64,000 nucleotides of DNA from Macrobrachium rosenbergii (lineage: Eukaryota > Arthropoda > Malacostraca > Decapoda > Palaemonidae), in assembly GCF_040412425.1 (NCBI RefSeq), contig NC_089749.1, positions 38,107,070 through 38,171,069 of the forward strand, given 5' to 3'. The notes under the pieces were generated by a model. That model did no database searches, had not been told where the DNA came from, and was given only the letters and a program-made list of their open reading frames with translations. How positions within the stretch are numbered: position 1 is the first letter of the stretch; each line of letters starts with the position of its first letter. The position numbers and the translations under genes are program-made. Positions 22,401-33,924 of this stretch are shown piece by piece.

Positions 22401-23284
22401 TCTTCTCACAGTGAAGAAACAGTATATCGCTAAAGCTGAAGGTTGTCACTTCAGCTGAAGAAACAAATCAAGTGCAAGCTGCTAAACGCTTTGGACAGGC
22501 GAAAACGACGACTGAAACTGCTGAATCACATTTTTACTTCATTAAAAAAAATTTTTATAGGTAACGATAGGCTACATTTTTTAAACCAAGCTTTATTAAT
22601 TTACAAAAAAACTGTATCTCCGAATTTAGGAACGAATAGTAATGGTCTTTGTACAACTCAGTCAGCTGATCCTGAGAATGGACACATTACCAGAATACAA
22701 ATGGCGCATGGTCACAGCGTACATATTTTCATAAGATATGACAATAATTAATTGGATAAAGTAAATCAACAGTTATGTAAAAGTTATTATTTTTAATAGA
22801 AATGAGTTATTTGACTTTTGTAAATGGATACTGTTAGAATTTCAGAGCACGTTCTCAAACAGTGAAACAAAATCCCTTTAATAAAATTCATATGCGAACT
22901 GTTTTTAAGGCTTTTCTTAACAGTGATATTTATAGTAGTATGATTGTTCTGACATATCGGTACAGTACATATATGCATGGAAGTACACTTAATTTAACCA
23001 AAAATCTCAGAATTTCTTAGTACCTGGTAGCCAACTAATCAAACATACTTTCACATTTAAAAAAAAATTGCTTTATAAGCATCAACTTAGCAATGTCAAG
23101 CAGGCATGTCACATTATGTAACTAAACTGTACACTCAAGTTAGAAACTTTATTACAAGAGAAAAGATAACACACTGTACTTGACAAAACCAAAATCTTAG
23201 AATTACATTTTTTTTTCTGGGCACGAAAACGAGGCCATTAAATAACAAAATCTGTTATTTTACCCAAGGACAAAGAATGGGCTT
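19435..23284. other. Intergenic DNA, mostly featureless
   Basis: No gene recognised over 3.8 kb. An 18-19-nt poly-T at 21271-21289 could be the tail of an old minus-strand retroposed sequence. Small open frames at 20374-20604 (-), 20934-21167 (+) and 22443-22751 (+) show no family features. Confidence 0.45.
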
Positions 23285-24230
23285 CATATCTGCCCAATAC
23301 CGAACAGTTCCAAAGTGATAAGCAATTCATAATTGAAACTTGTTTTACAAAAAAGAGAAAGACAAACTATCTCTCATAAGAAGAACCAAGGTCACCCAGT
23401 AGTACAAGGCGTAAAACTGTCGAGAAGAATCCTAACCCTTTGACTCCAATCACCTTCGTAATTTCCATCTCGTACTAAACTGTTAGCACGATCACAATAT
23501 GTTAAACCACTAACCTGTCTGGGGGAAGTCATAGAATCAGTCTCCAATCCCATTAAATATTAATGCGGAATCAGTTCTGAAATAACTTCTTAGAATAAAA
23601 GATTAATAAACAGTCCACTGGCCGATTCAAACATCGCCAAAGGTATCACCTCTGCCACCTCCAGTGCAAAACCTTCTCTGGCACGAAAACAGAGGGAAAG
23701 AAATTTGCACTTGCTGACCAGTAGATCAGGGTGTTAACTTTTCCAAACACTACACACTAACTGTGACTATGGCAATGGGTCTGGGCATGAACAAAGTCAT
23801 AGTTACCTCCTTAGGATATACAGTCGGTGCCCCTGTTCACGGGGGATGCACACCAGACCCCAACCGCGAATAGTTAACCACCCCCCTAAAAACCCTTATA
23901 ACTGCCTATCTTGAATAGGCAAAGTTCAATACCAAATGTATGCCTTAAAGTATCATCCTACATCAAATATACCTTAAATTATTATCCTACTGCTGTACTA
24001 ATCTTTGAAATTATATTATTAATATAATTTCAAAGTCATCTTAAGCATTTTACACTAAAAAATATGCATACTTACTGTATGGCTTACAGCTACGTGTGAA
24101 AATAATCCAGTCACCCCTACATATTCAGGCATGTGCATTTTCTTTCATATCTGCCCAATACTGAACAGTTCCAAATAGATAAGCACTTCATAATCGAATC
24201 TTGTTTTACGAAAAGGAGAAAGACAAACTA

Positions 24231-25169
24231 CGAGGTATGTTCAATAAGTAATGAGAAAACGTCAGGCGAGACACTAAATGTGATTTGATCAAAATACTAC
24301 TTCATGGTGAAGTACACATACATATATTCTATAAAATGACAAACTGACAACTTTCTATATTTGTAGGTCTGAGTGTAGCGGTGAACACAGTGGAACCAAT
24401 CCGATCAGGTTTGCTGATCTGTGAACACTTGTCAAAATGCAGCGAAACATGGAGCAACGTTACGCCATCAAATTTTGTGTTAAACTTAAGAAAACCAAAC
24501 AAGAACCTTATGGAATGTTAAAGGAGGCCTATGGGGATGAACAGATGAGCCAAGCAAGTTTCTATTGGTGGTTTAACAGATTTTCTGACGGAAATGAACA
24601 GGTTGAGGATGAACCCAGATCTGGAGCACCGAAAAGTGCACTCAAGGAGGAAAACATTGAGGAAGTGCAAAGGTTAGTGATGCAGGACCGTCGAATATCT
24701 GTGAGCATGCTATCTGAAGCTGTTGGTATTAGTACTGGCACAGTAGAGACAGTTCTGACCGAAGAGGAGTGGAGGAGTGGTCAGTGGTGGTTCCACCAGG
24801 ACAATGCCCCATGCCACAAGTCAACGCTGGTGACCACCTGGATGGCCGACAGGGGAATGAAAGTGGTACAACACCCACCCTACAGCCCTGACCTAATCCC
24901 TTGTGACTTCTTCCTGTTCCCATGCATGAAAGACAGCCTCAGGGGAACCAGATTCCAGTCAACAGAGGAGCTGAAAGAGGCATCAGAAAGTTACCTGAAG
25001 GGACTACTGAAAAAGGACTTTGAGGAGGTCTTCCAGGATTGGGAGAGATGCATGCAGAAGTGTGTAGCTGTGAGAGGCAATTATTTTGAAGGAGACAAAG
25101 TTGTGTAAGCTTATAAAAATAAATAGTGTCTCTCCTGACATTTTCTCATTACTTATTGAACATACCTCG
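24231..25169 (+). mobile_element. mariner transposon, internally deleted
   Basis: The ends are inverted repeats of about 45 bp starting CGAGGTATGTTCAATAAGTA and flanked by TA on each side (24229-24230, 25170-25171), as expected for mariner. Total length is 939 bp against about 1.3 kb for full elements. The matching empty site is preserved in duplication unit 1 (ACAAACTATCTCTC near 23367), so the boundaries are firmly placed. Confidence 0.95.
24437..25108 (+). pseudogene. mariner transposase with central in-frame deletion
   Basis: The 223-residue open frame compares with about 345 residues in the family. The N-terminal DNA-binding half is present: the HTH region with QASFYWWFNRFSDG and DEPRSGAPKSA, then ISTGTVETVLTEE. 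It jumps from there straight to the second catalytic block HQDNAPCHKS and, 34 residues on, to SPDLIPCDFF, the D34D part of the mariner DD34D triad. The stretch with the first catalytic Asp, near residue 150 in relatives, is absent, so it cannot catalyse transposition. The frame is intact from ATG to TAA, so a DNA-binding, possibly interfering, product is conceivable. That is inference. Confidence 0.93.
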
Positions 25170-26377
25170 TATCTCTCATAAGAAGAACCAAGGCCACCCA
25201 GTAGTACAAGGCATAAAACTGTCAAGGAGGAGAATCCTACCCTTTGACTCCAATCACCTTCCTAATTTCCATCTTGTACTTAGCTGTTAGCACGATCACA
25301 AAAGGTTAAACCACTAACCTGTCTGGGGGAAAGTCATAGAATCAGTCTCCAACCCCATTAAATATTAATGCAGAAACAGTTCTGAAATAACTTCTTAGAA
25401 CAGAAAATCAATAAACTGGCCAATTCAAACATCGCCATAGGTATCACCTCCAGTGCAAACACCTTCTCTGACACGAAACCAGAGGGAAAGAAATTTGCAC
25501 TTCCTGACCAGCAGATCAGGGTGTTAACTTTCTCCAAACACTACACACTAACTGTGACTATGGCATGGGTCAGGGCATAAAAAAAGTCATAGTTACCTCC
25601 TTAGGATATACAGTCAGCACCCCCTGTTCACGGGGGATGCACACCAGACCCCCACCCCTGCGAATAATTAAAATCCGCAAATAACTGCTTATCTTATAAC
25701 GGCCTATCTTGAAAGTCCAAACACCAAATGTATACCTTAAAGTATCATCCTACATCAAATGTACCTTAATCTTTGAAATTATATTATTAATATATAATTT
25801 CAAAGTCATCTTAAACATTTTACACTAAAAAATATACGTACGTACTGTATGGCTTACAGCTACATGTTAAAATAATCCAGTCCCCCTACAAATTCAGGCA
25901 TGTTCATTTTCTTTCATACAGTTATTCAAGTCGTCCCGTTTTCTTTTACAGGGGAAACATTGGCATGTACATAATTCAAGAGAGAGAGAGAGAAATATGT
26001 ATGCACATTAGAAAAATTAAATACTATGTACAATCACTCAAAAATGTTTTGCAACATACTTCAAAACTTTTCGGACAACAGCTTATAATAACGACATCTG
26101 GCGCTATTTGGCAACTCAGTTGTACAGTAAGTGCATGAAACAACTGAACACTACTGGTGGGTCCGAGAAATTACCTGCAGTTTCCCTTAAACAGGGCTTT
26201 TTCTGATACTGCTTACTGTTGTCATACTTTACTCAATTAAAGGATGTTACTATAATACTTCAGAGGTCATCGCTGTTCTTATGTTTTAATATTTTCATCT
26301 CCAACTGCCATCACTATCGTTGTTTTATCTCCTTCATATGTGTGAACTTTGTAGACGTAGACACAGGCCTACGACTA

Positions 26378-26596
26378 TTATAAGTTGAACTATTAGTCTT
26401 ATTAACATCAACAAATACTATGTTTGTAAAGATTTGCTTGCACATTATTATGAATCTAATTTTTGAATGATTAATCCTTTGTATATTGTAAACTAGTGAA
26501 ATTTAATATAAAATATTCTGAAATAGACTAACAAATTTCACGTCTATTTTTGTAATACTTAGACTATAATCGCACTTTATTATATATAATATATAT

Positions 26597-26675
<79 letters not shown>

Positions 26676-26761
26676 ATATATAATCGATTATAGTCTAAGT
26701 ATTACAAATCTTTACAAACGTAGTATTTGTTGATGTTAATAAGGCTAATAGTTCAACTTAT
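26378..26761. repeat. Foldback: 59-bp inverted arms around a (TA)n microsatellite
   Basis: Arm 26378-26436 is the reverse complement of 26705-26761 with two or three mismatches. An inner pair (AATACTTAGACTATAATCG near 26554 and CGATTATAGTCTAAGTATT near 26685) sits against the TA tract (about 26581-26680). The left side has some 115 bp of unpaired sequence between the two arm parts, so the right side lost this piece or the left gained it. It can form a cruciform. Confidence 0.85.
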
Positions 26762-26899
26762 CATGTGTAATTTCTGATTTCTTTCATTGTTACTTAAGCC
26801 TATAATTTTGATGCTTCTTATGAAGTTAACTGAATATATAATGCCTATTTTTGTATTTTTTATTATCCAAGTTCCTAAAGAATTAAAATTAGCAAGAAG

Positions 26900-27552
26900 T
26901 TCAACATTAATTTAATTAATGTTAAACCCCAGCAGTGAAGTAGACTAACATGCTCATCAGTGGAGAATGTCTCCTCCTCATCGCAAAAGATGACTTACAG
27001 AAATCATCAGCCACTGGATTATAACGCAAACCCTGGCCTCTATTCTTTGTGTTTCTCTGATATGAAGTGTTTCTTGGCAGGAATATGATGAAGTAATATC
27101 TTGGTCTCATGTAGCCTATTATGGATGGTTTGAGCAGCAGCTTGAAGGGAGAGCGTAATGTTCTCTCTCTATAGCTACACCGGTTGTCGGGGAGTTAGGT
27201 GGAGCTACTACAATGATCATCCAATGATGAACCTTAACAGTAATGCAAGAGTGGGGTTGTCCTCCATTTTTTACAATAAATTTATCATATTTCCTAGTTC
27301 TCTCTGTTGTTGTATCGCTCTATACATGGTTGCTTTATTTACGCTAAGCTGCCGAGCAATATCTACGATAGAAACATTAGTCTCATGCAAGCCCATGATC
27401 GATGACCCGTGAGATAATGTGGTGTGGCTGAGTCTGTTGCCCATCTTATCAGTGCAAGTGACGAGACAGTTTAGTTTAACTTTCCTGCCCGAATGTGGAG
27501 TCACACGATAACATACGAAGTTATGAGATTTTTTCTTTTTTGTTTTTGACAA
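26900..27552 (-). pseudogene. Tc1-type transposase remnant
   Basis: The N-terminal helix-turn-helix is readable (GLHETNVSIVDIARQLSVNKATMYRAI). After several frame changes the LHET-K-L-HHIPAKKHFISEKHK-like block and an EETFSTDEHVSLLHCWG-like stretch follow, which match the region around the second part of the Tc1 core. Stops and frameshifts throughout show decay. The downstream acidic residue block was not found. Confidence 0.7.
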
Positions 27553-27917
27553 CGATAATGGTTGAATTCTTTCTTTCTTAATTTATATATAATTTCATTG
27601 ATGATTATTCAATATTAATTTATTAGTCAATAAGCTTTTATCTGGATTCGAAATATAGTTTCTTCTTTGACTCGACTCTTTTGCCCAATCATCTGAAGTG
27701 AAAATTTCAAAATGTTTCATTTTCCGTAATATGAATTTTTCACTCACCATTCTTTTTTATATTGTTAACCGTATTATTAATAACCAAAATCAAATAAGAA
27801 AATTACATTTCCATGTAAATATCAAAAGAACAAATTACGGTTAGGTGAACGAAAATTCTGGAACATGTTGCAAAACATTTTTTTGAGTGACTGTACATAT
27901 TAAGATTATGTAAATTC

Positions 27918-27922
<5 letters not shown>

Positions 27923-28010
<88 letters not shown>
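27923..28010. repeat. (GA)n microsatellite, about 88 bp
   Basis: Uninterrupted GA dinucleotides just outside the right end of the Tc1-like element. Ser/Leu-rich frames on the minus strand are artefacts. Confidence 0.98.
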
Positions 28011-28011
<1 letters not shown>

Positions 28012-28436
28012 AAAAATACATGTGCAATTAAAAATATAGTATTTAATAATAAGATTATGTACGTAAATTATATAGGTACTGACCGGTGATGAATGTTGAT
28101 TATAGATAAAGGATGATGAATTAGCTGTGCAGTCCAATGAATGACAATCAAGATATGACTGCACAGGAAAGCAGAGGAGTTACATCTCCTCTATGGGTGC
28201 CTCTTTCCCTTCTTCAGGTGGTTGGGGAGGCCCTTCAGGCGCTTCGGGATGTACTTCAGGCGCTTGGGAAGGCATTTCAGGCATTTGGGGAGGCACTTCA
28301 TCAGGCATTTCAATCACTTCAGGCACTTCTTCAGGGATTTGGGGAGGCTTTGGAGGGTCCTTCTTCGTTCATTTGATGAATATGTTAAGAGGCAGCTACT
28401 TTTGATGCTTCTTTATGCTGCATCCTGTGCCGCCCC

Positions 28437-30150
28437 GATTATCCTCTTAAGTTGGGAGAGATGTTCCAAAGATAGGCCCTCATCCTCATCCTCCTCCTCC
28501 TCCTCATCTCCTGAACCTGGCATGTCTTCTTCCTTGCTGGCAGACTTTGTCAACTCTTCCAAATACTGGTCCGTCAGGGGGTCAGAGTGGGGATCAATGA
28601 GGGTGCCTACTTCATCTGGGGTGATGTTCTCGAAGCCTTCTCCACCCAGAATCCTCGCCAACTGGACCGCCTTGTCAATGGCTGAATGTTGAATTACTTT
28701 AGGAGAGATGCCCTTATAATCGTGACCACACTCCAGCCACAACTTCTTCCAGCAGGCATTAAGGGTCTCCTTCTTCATATCATTCAACGATCGGTCGATG
28801 ACGGACAGACATGTGGCAATTGTGAATTTACACTAATAGTCTTTCAGCATAAATTCATGTTGTGTCCATTGCATTCACAAGGTGCTGGAGGGATTTCTGG
28901 GTGTAGAGTGCCTTGAAGGCATGAATCACACCCTGGTGGTCCATAGGCTGCAGGAGAGAGGTGGTGTTGGCAGGGAGGAACTCGAGCTGGACTCCCTCAT
29001 TATAAAGATTGACAGGGTGACCACCAGCATTATCCATAATCGACAACACAGTAAACTCCATACACAAGACCGAGATATTGCCGAACTTGAGGGATGAAGC
29101 TTTGGATAGACCAGTGATTCATAAGGGCTTTGGTGATCCAGGCCTTGGGGTTGTGCATCCAAAACACAGTCAGCAAGTGCTTGGTATAGTTCTTGAAGGC
29201 CCTGGGGTTTGCAACCTTGTAAATGAGGCCTGGTTTTAGCAGGAAGCCTGCAGCATTGCCACACGTGACTAGGGTAGCCTTATCCTTCTGGGCCTTAAAT
29301 CCGGAGGCTTTTACTTTGTCCTTCATGAGGAATGTCTGGGACGGCATCTTTTTCCAGAACAGTCCAGTCTCGTCCATATTGAACACCTGTTCTGGATGGT
29401 AGCCCTTCTCCTTTATAAGATTTTTGAAGGCCTCTGGATATTTCACGGCAGCTTCCTTAACTACAGATGCTGCCTCTCCATGCAAAGAAACATTCTTCAC
29501 TTGGAACCACTTCTTAAATCTGTGGAACCAACCCCTGCTGGCCTGACAACCTTGAGGAGCTGACGAAGGTCCCACTTGTGCCTCTTCCTCCTCCTCTTCT
29601 TCTTCTTCTTCTGTGGGTTCGTTGAACACCAAACATTCTAATTCCCCTTCGCCATCGCCTTCCTGTGCCTGTACTACTACATCGCCGCCTCCTGTATCAG
29701 TCGAATACTGCTGGTATAGTTGTCACACTTCTTCGCGAATAAGGTTAGAGTCCAGTGGCACGTTTTTCTTTCAGCAGTTCTTTATCTAAAACGTCAGTGC
29801 AGATTCCATCTTCACGAATGTCTTATCCCGCACTATTGAAACTGTTTTTGCAGTACTGAAAAAGCTCATACTTACAGTCTTTTGTATCTCAGCCTCTTTT
29901 TTTCTTGATGTACTGCACCACACTTTCGTTCACGTGGAAATGGCCGGCCACTGATGCGAAACTTCTGCCTTCCTTCAACATACTGAGAAGTTTTACCTTC
30001 TCGTTGAGCTTCATTACCACCTTCTTACATTTGGGCTCTTTGCCAGAAGCCTTAGAAGGAGCAGGGCGCTTAGGGAAAATTGCTTGTCTAGGAAGATTGC
30101 CACCAGGATTATTGCCACAAGGAAAATTAATTCCCTCACGTTCCTGACTT
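28437..30150 (-). pseudogene. Tigger/pogo transposase, frameshifted
   Basis: This is a cut-and-paste transposase of the DDE type. From the N-terminus: a basic psq-type helix-turn-helix (KLNEKVKLLSMLKEGRSFASVA near 30010), a CENP-B-like second DNA-binding half (RGWFHRFKKWFQVKN near 29540), then the core with NMDETGLFWKKMPSQTF (first Asp) and IMDNAGGHP (second Asp). The last conserved acidic block is LLQPMDHQGVIHAFK. The C-terminal tail is Glu/Asp-rich. Stops lie near 29720-29800, and frame changes occur near 29040 and 28800. Downstream (28200-28370) a degenerate roughly 21-bp repeat could code a Pro/Glu-rich extension in a different frame. Confidence 0.9.
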
Positions 30151-30403
30151 TTACCATTCTCTTATAGCTCCAAATTCTCAAGTTAATGACTGTTATAATA
30201 ACTGTATATCTTTACAAATTGCTACAGCGTTTTGAAACCACTGTTATTAACGAAATTACTAATTTCCCATTTAGTGAGTGTTATAAAACTCTTTATCTGT
30301 ACAAACTGCTATTTTATCACCTCTCATTATTTGCGTTAATAACAACTTTAGATATTTATAAAAAATGTATATCTGCTAACATCAGCCCATAATCGTTTCT
30401 ATA

Positions 30404-31990
30404 ATGAAGAGTGAATGGGGCAACAACATGCTCGTTGACGAGCTACAGTATATGTACCATAAACATGATACACATAAGGATGGTACAGTTATGTATTGGA
30501 TGTGTAGCCAACGAAGAAGAATAAACTGCAAGGCGAGACTTCATACAAAAACGTCAACAGATGACGTTGAAGTTCTGAAACGTGAATGAACATACCCACT
30601 CATCAATGAAAAATCGGGTAGATGCAAAAGTTGCCCATGAATCTTCAAAATCCAAAGTGAAAACGTCTCAACAATCAAGTCGCATCCTAGCAATAGCATT
30701 TCAAGCTACTGCATCTCTCGATGAAGCTGCTCTCTCTCAAATGCCTAGCGTGTACAAGTAACATAAGCAGGAATATTAGGAAGCGGAAATAAGTATACCT
30801 TAGTTTAACCAGACCACTGAGCTGATTAACAGCTCTCCTAGGGCTGGCCCGAAGGATTAGACTTATTTTACGTGGCTAAGAACCAACTGGTTACCTAGCA
30901 ACATGACCTACAGCTTATTGTGGAATCCAAACCACATTATATCGAGAAAAGAATTTCTATCACCAGAAATAAATTCCTCTAATTCTTCATTGGCCGGCCG
31001 GAGAATCGAATGCAAGCCCAGCAAAGTGCTAGCCGAGAACGATATCGACTTGTCCAACGAGGAAGTGGAGACGCAATGGTTCAGGTTTTCCATCCATGCC
31101 ATCTGGAAGGACGGGATATGTAATACCGCCAGAATTTACGGCCTATGGTCCTAGGAAAACTTTCTTCAATACGATTCAGGTATTAATGATGAGGATCGCA
31201 TCTCAATATCTGCAGCTGATGCTGGTATACAAGATCTGAAGTTATTAAAAAATTGGGCAATTGATGGTACTTTTAAAGAGGCTCCAGAAATTTATTATCA
31301 GCTTTTTACATTTCATGTGCAAAAAGATAAACTGAGCATCCCCCGAGTCTTTGCTCTTTTACCAAATAAGACTGAATTGAACATATAGAAGATTTTATGA
31401 CAAAATTAGTGAACTTGTACATGGAGGAGGTCCTGAAAATATAACAACTGATTTTGAAAAGGCTTCTATCATCAATGGAATAATGGCTGTTTCCCCAAGT
31501 CTTTCTCTTAATGGGTGTTACTTTCATTTTTCACAATCATTATATAGGAAAATGGTTGACCTTCGATTTAGACAGGAATACCACGACAAAAGTGAATTTT
31601 CTCTGAAAACGTGCCATTTTCTGCCGTTGTCTTTGTGCCATGTCAGGATGTTACTGAGGTTTCTGAATTACTCTCAGGTGATGAGATGATACCGCAGGAG
31701 TTTTCAGCTTATTTCAAATCTACATACATCAGCATTGTGAGAGGAAGGCAGAATAACAGATGGTGAGCTGCACCCACATTTCCAATCAGTTTTTGGAATG
31801 TCTATAGCCACGTTGTAAATTCTTTAGCCCGCACTAACACCAACATGGAAGCATTTCATAATGTCTTGAATAAATCTATAAGTAACTCTCACGCCAACAT
31901 CTGGAGATTAATTGATACTCAAAGATGTGGAAAGCCTACAGTTAAGTGAGTTCAATTTGAACGAGGTGATTCACTTCCAGAAAAGAAGAA
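30404..31990 (+). pseudogene. MULE transposase with FLYWCH zinc finger
   Basis: Mutator-like transposase. Residues from 30404 form a FLYWCH-type zinc finger (GNNMLVDELQYMYHK, MYWMCSQ, CKARLHT). After the SINE insertion the MULE core follows: NWAIDGTFKEAPEIYYQLF (first Asp), ITTDFEKASI (second Asp), GCYFHFSQSLYRK (the C-x-x-H block) and NTNMEAFHN (Glu). Stops near 30588 and 31386 and frame changes near 31690 make it a pseudogene. It sits in the 5' part of the Tigger element in the opposite direction. Its own termini were not resolved; likely limits are near 30190 and 32240. Confidence 0.85.
30791..31063 (-). mobile_element. tRNA-related SINE inserted in the MULE
   Basis: Read on the minus strand it begins CCTCGTTGGACAAGTCG, passes a tRNA-like part (GTTCTCGGCTAGCAC and a B-box-like GCATTCGATTC at 31002-31012), then a body with AGCTGTAGGTCATGTTGCTAGG and a tail GTCTGGTTAAACTAAGGTATAC. 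I recognise the body as a repeat common in decapod sequence. It interrupts the MULE frame between its zinc finger and catalytic core, so it is younger than that element. Confidence 0.75.
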
Positions 31991-33186
31991 GTACAAAGAC
32001 TTGAATGCCAGGCCAGAAAATATAGTCCTAAACTATAGTACTTATGATGATAAAATGAAGTATTTACATTCTTTTGCTTATAATATGCATATTTTTTAAC
32101 GAACAAGTCCCATTCTATTTTATTTTTGCTTGTGGTTACAAACTGTGCTCCTTACAGTGCCATTTTAACATGTTTCTTTCGAAATAAAATATTGTCTTTT
32201 TATCTGTTTTCTTTTGTCACCCATATTTTTGTTAAGTATCATTAAATACAATCACATTTGATGTGTTTTTTACATATGTCAATGGATGGCAATATTCCTG
32301 GTGGCAATTTTCCCAGTGGCAATAGTCCTGGCACTGTACATAATACTGATACATATGGCCAAATGACCCAGTATCACTGCTCAGCTTTTAATAGTAATGT
32401 ACGTATACATATCTTGCACATGCATTATGTACTACACGTAGTATTTTATTTTATTATTATTATTATCGTTTATTATAATTATATTATTATTATTATTATG
32501 TAATATATTATTATTTAATCATCTTCTTTAATATTACTGGATTATTTAATCTTATTACTATTACTGTATTATTATTATTAATGTACATTATTATTTACTA
32601 ATATTAATATTTGAAAATTAGCACCTGTACATATATAGCTCTTAAAATTCCGCAAATAGCGAGTATCCGCAAAAGAAAAAATCCACGAATGGGTGAGTTT
32701 CCCCGCGAATAATTTACAGATAGGCTCCAAAGAAAATTCCGCAAATCGTGAGCCCACGAATCCAGGGGGCCGACTGTATCTCTCATGACATGAGAAGAAA
32801 CTCCAAGAATTGCTGCCTCCAGGGGGTACTTGAACTCTTGGAGGGTTATGCGGCTTCTCCTTCAACCAAAGGAGGAAACCTGACAAAATTCTGCTTCCTA
32901 TCCAACTCCATATTGAACCAGGTGAGTTTCTCATCAGAAAATGTACAAGGTGGGTTTGCTGTCAGAACCTCATACTGACTTTAACACACCACTTTCTTGC
33001 TTCAAAGCTCAGTAAAACTGAGAAAGGAGAGGAAGAAAACCCTGGAAGTTCTCTTCTAACTCCCCTACCAGCCTTTGTGGCTAGCTGTGCCATGAGAAGT
33101 GGAAAAGCTCAAAAAACTCTCCCTCAAGAAGGACTGTTCAGATCATGCATGCTCCATAAAGCACAAATGTCTTGAGCATGGAAATA

Positions 33187-33924
33187 CAGTCAACCCCTAG
33201 CATTCGCAGGGGTTAGGGACCACAACCATCCGCAATAAGCTGAAATTCATGATTAGTTGGTACCCCCCTCTAAAAATGCTTGTAACTGCCTATTTTAATA
33301 GCTCAAACACCCAATGTATCTTAAACTATCATCCTAAAAACACTTATAAGTACCTATTTTAATAGTTCAAACACCAATTATACCTTACACTATTATCCTA
33401 AAACACTTTAATATTTTAAAGTCATCATACAACATTACCCTTAAAAATATATGGCTTACAGCTATATGTGAACACACCTACAACTGTTACTTTCACCAAG
33501 GCAAAATTAATCGAGTTAACCCTATATTCAGGCATGACATTTTCTTTCATAGAGTATTCAAGCCTTACTGTCTTTTTTACTGTAGACAGTGGTAATTTTG
33601 GTACATTCTCAAGTACAGGGAACAGTTAAGTACTGTACATAAATATTTAAATGTACACTGGCGAACATTTTCGAAGGAAACAATACATTTTATTGATATT
33701 TTGCTGTGTTTACATTAATATTAATATTTGAACATTAGTAAATCATTTTGTTATCATAAAAAATGTATTTAGTCATGAAATTTGTGTATATTTTAGATAT
33801 GCTTTACAAAAAAAATCTGCAAATTAGTCAATTTTCCATGATATACTTGGAGATACGTTCTACAGAAAATTCTGTGACTAACTGAAGCCGCGAATGCTGA
33901 ACCACAATATAGTGGGGCCCACTG
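33187..33924. mobile_element. Nonautonomous Tigger-derived element
   Basis: It starts TA-CAGTCAACCCCTAGCATTCG and ends CAATATAGTGGGGCCCACTG-TA, with TA at 33185-33186 and 33925-33926. The left 400 bp follows the left end of the Tigger element (for example TATGGCTTACAGCTA and TTCAGGCATG), and the right end resembles its right end. No transposase is present, so this is an internal-deletion derivative. Confidence 0.8.

Larger units (their letters stand above)
23285..25914. repeat. Segmental tandem duplication, about 0.86-kb unit, second unit split by mariner
   Basis: Unit 1 (23285-24145) and unit 2 (24146-25914) both start CATATCTGCCCAATAC and run in parallel through GGTCACCCAGTAGTACAAGG, AACCTGTCTGGGGGAA, GTGTTAACTTTCTCCAAAC-like and TTCACGGGGGATGCACACCA landmarks. 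Removing the mariner and one TA leaves unit 2 about 828 bp. Both units contain a Tigger left terminus preceded by TA (23821 and 25611), so host flank and transposon end were duplicated together. Confidence 0.9.
26031..27893 (-). mobile_element. Tc1-like transposon nested in the Tigger flank
   Basis: The left end CAATCACTCAAAAATGTTTT and right end AAAACATTTTTTTGAGTGACTG are inverted repeats that continue into GCAACAT(G/A). TA lies directly outside each (26029-26030, 27894-27895). A degraded Tc1-type transposase lies between them on the minus strand, together with a long foldback around a (TA)n run. Confidence 0.82.
25611..32776 (-). mobile_element. Tigger (pogo-family) element carrying nested insertions
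   Basis: The left end is TA then CAGTCAGCACCCCC at 25611. The right end, read on the minus strand from 32776, is CAGTCGGCCCCCTGG, followed by TA on the outside (32777-32778). Further in, both ends carry the CGCGAATAAT-type AT-rich terminal sequence shared with the small relative at 33187-33924. The transposase (28437-30150) reads on the minus strand. After removal of the Tc1-like element (26031-27893) and the MULE with its SINE (roughly 30190-32240) about 3.3 kb remains, a reasonable Tigger size. End pairing over 7 kb is inferred from family likeness, not from a perfect terminal match. Confidence 0.6.

Noticed and set aside
22443..22751. Plus-strand 102-codon frame starting after a CACTTCAG acceptor-like site
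   Set aside because: Basic, low-information composition, no donor or partner exon, no motif.
27803..28164. Ser/Leu-rich frames on the minus strand
   Set aside because: Translation of a (GA)n array.
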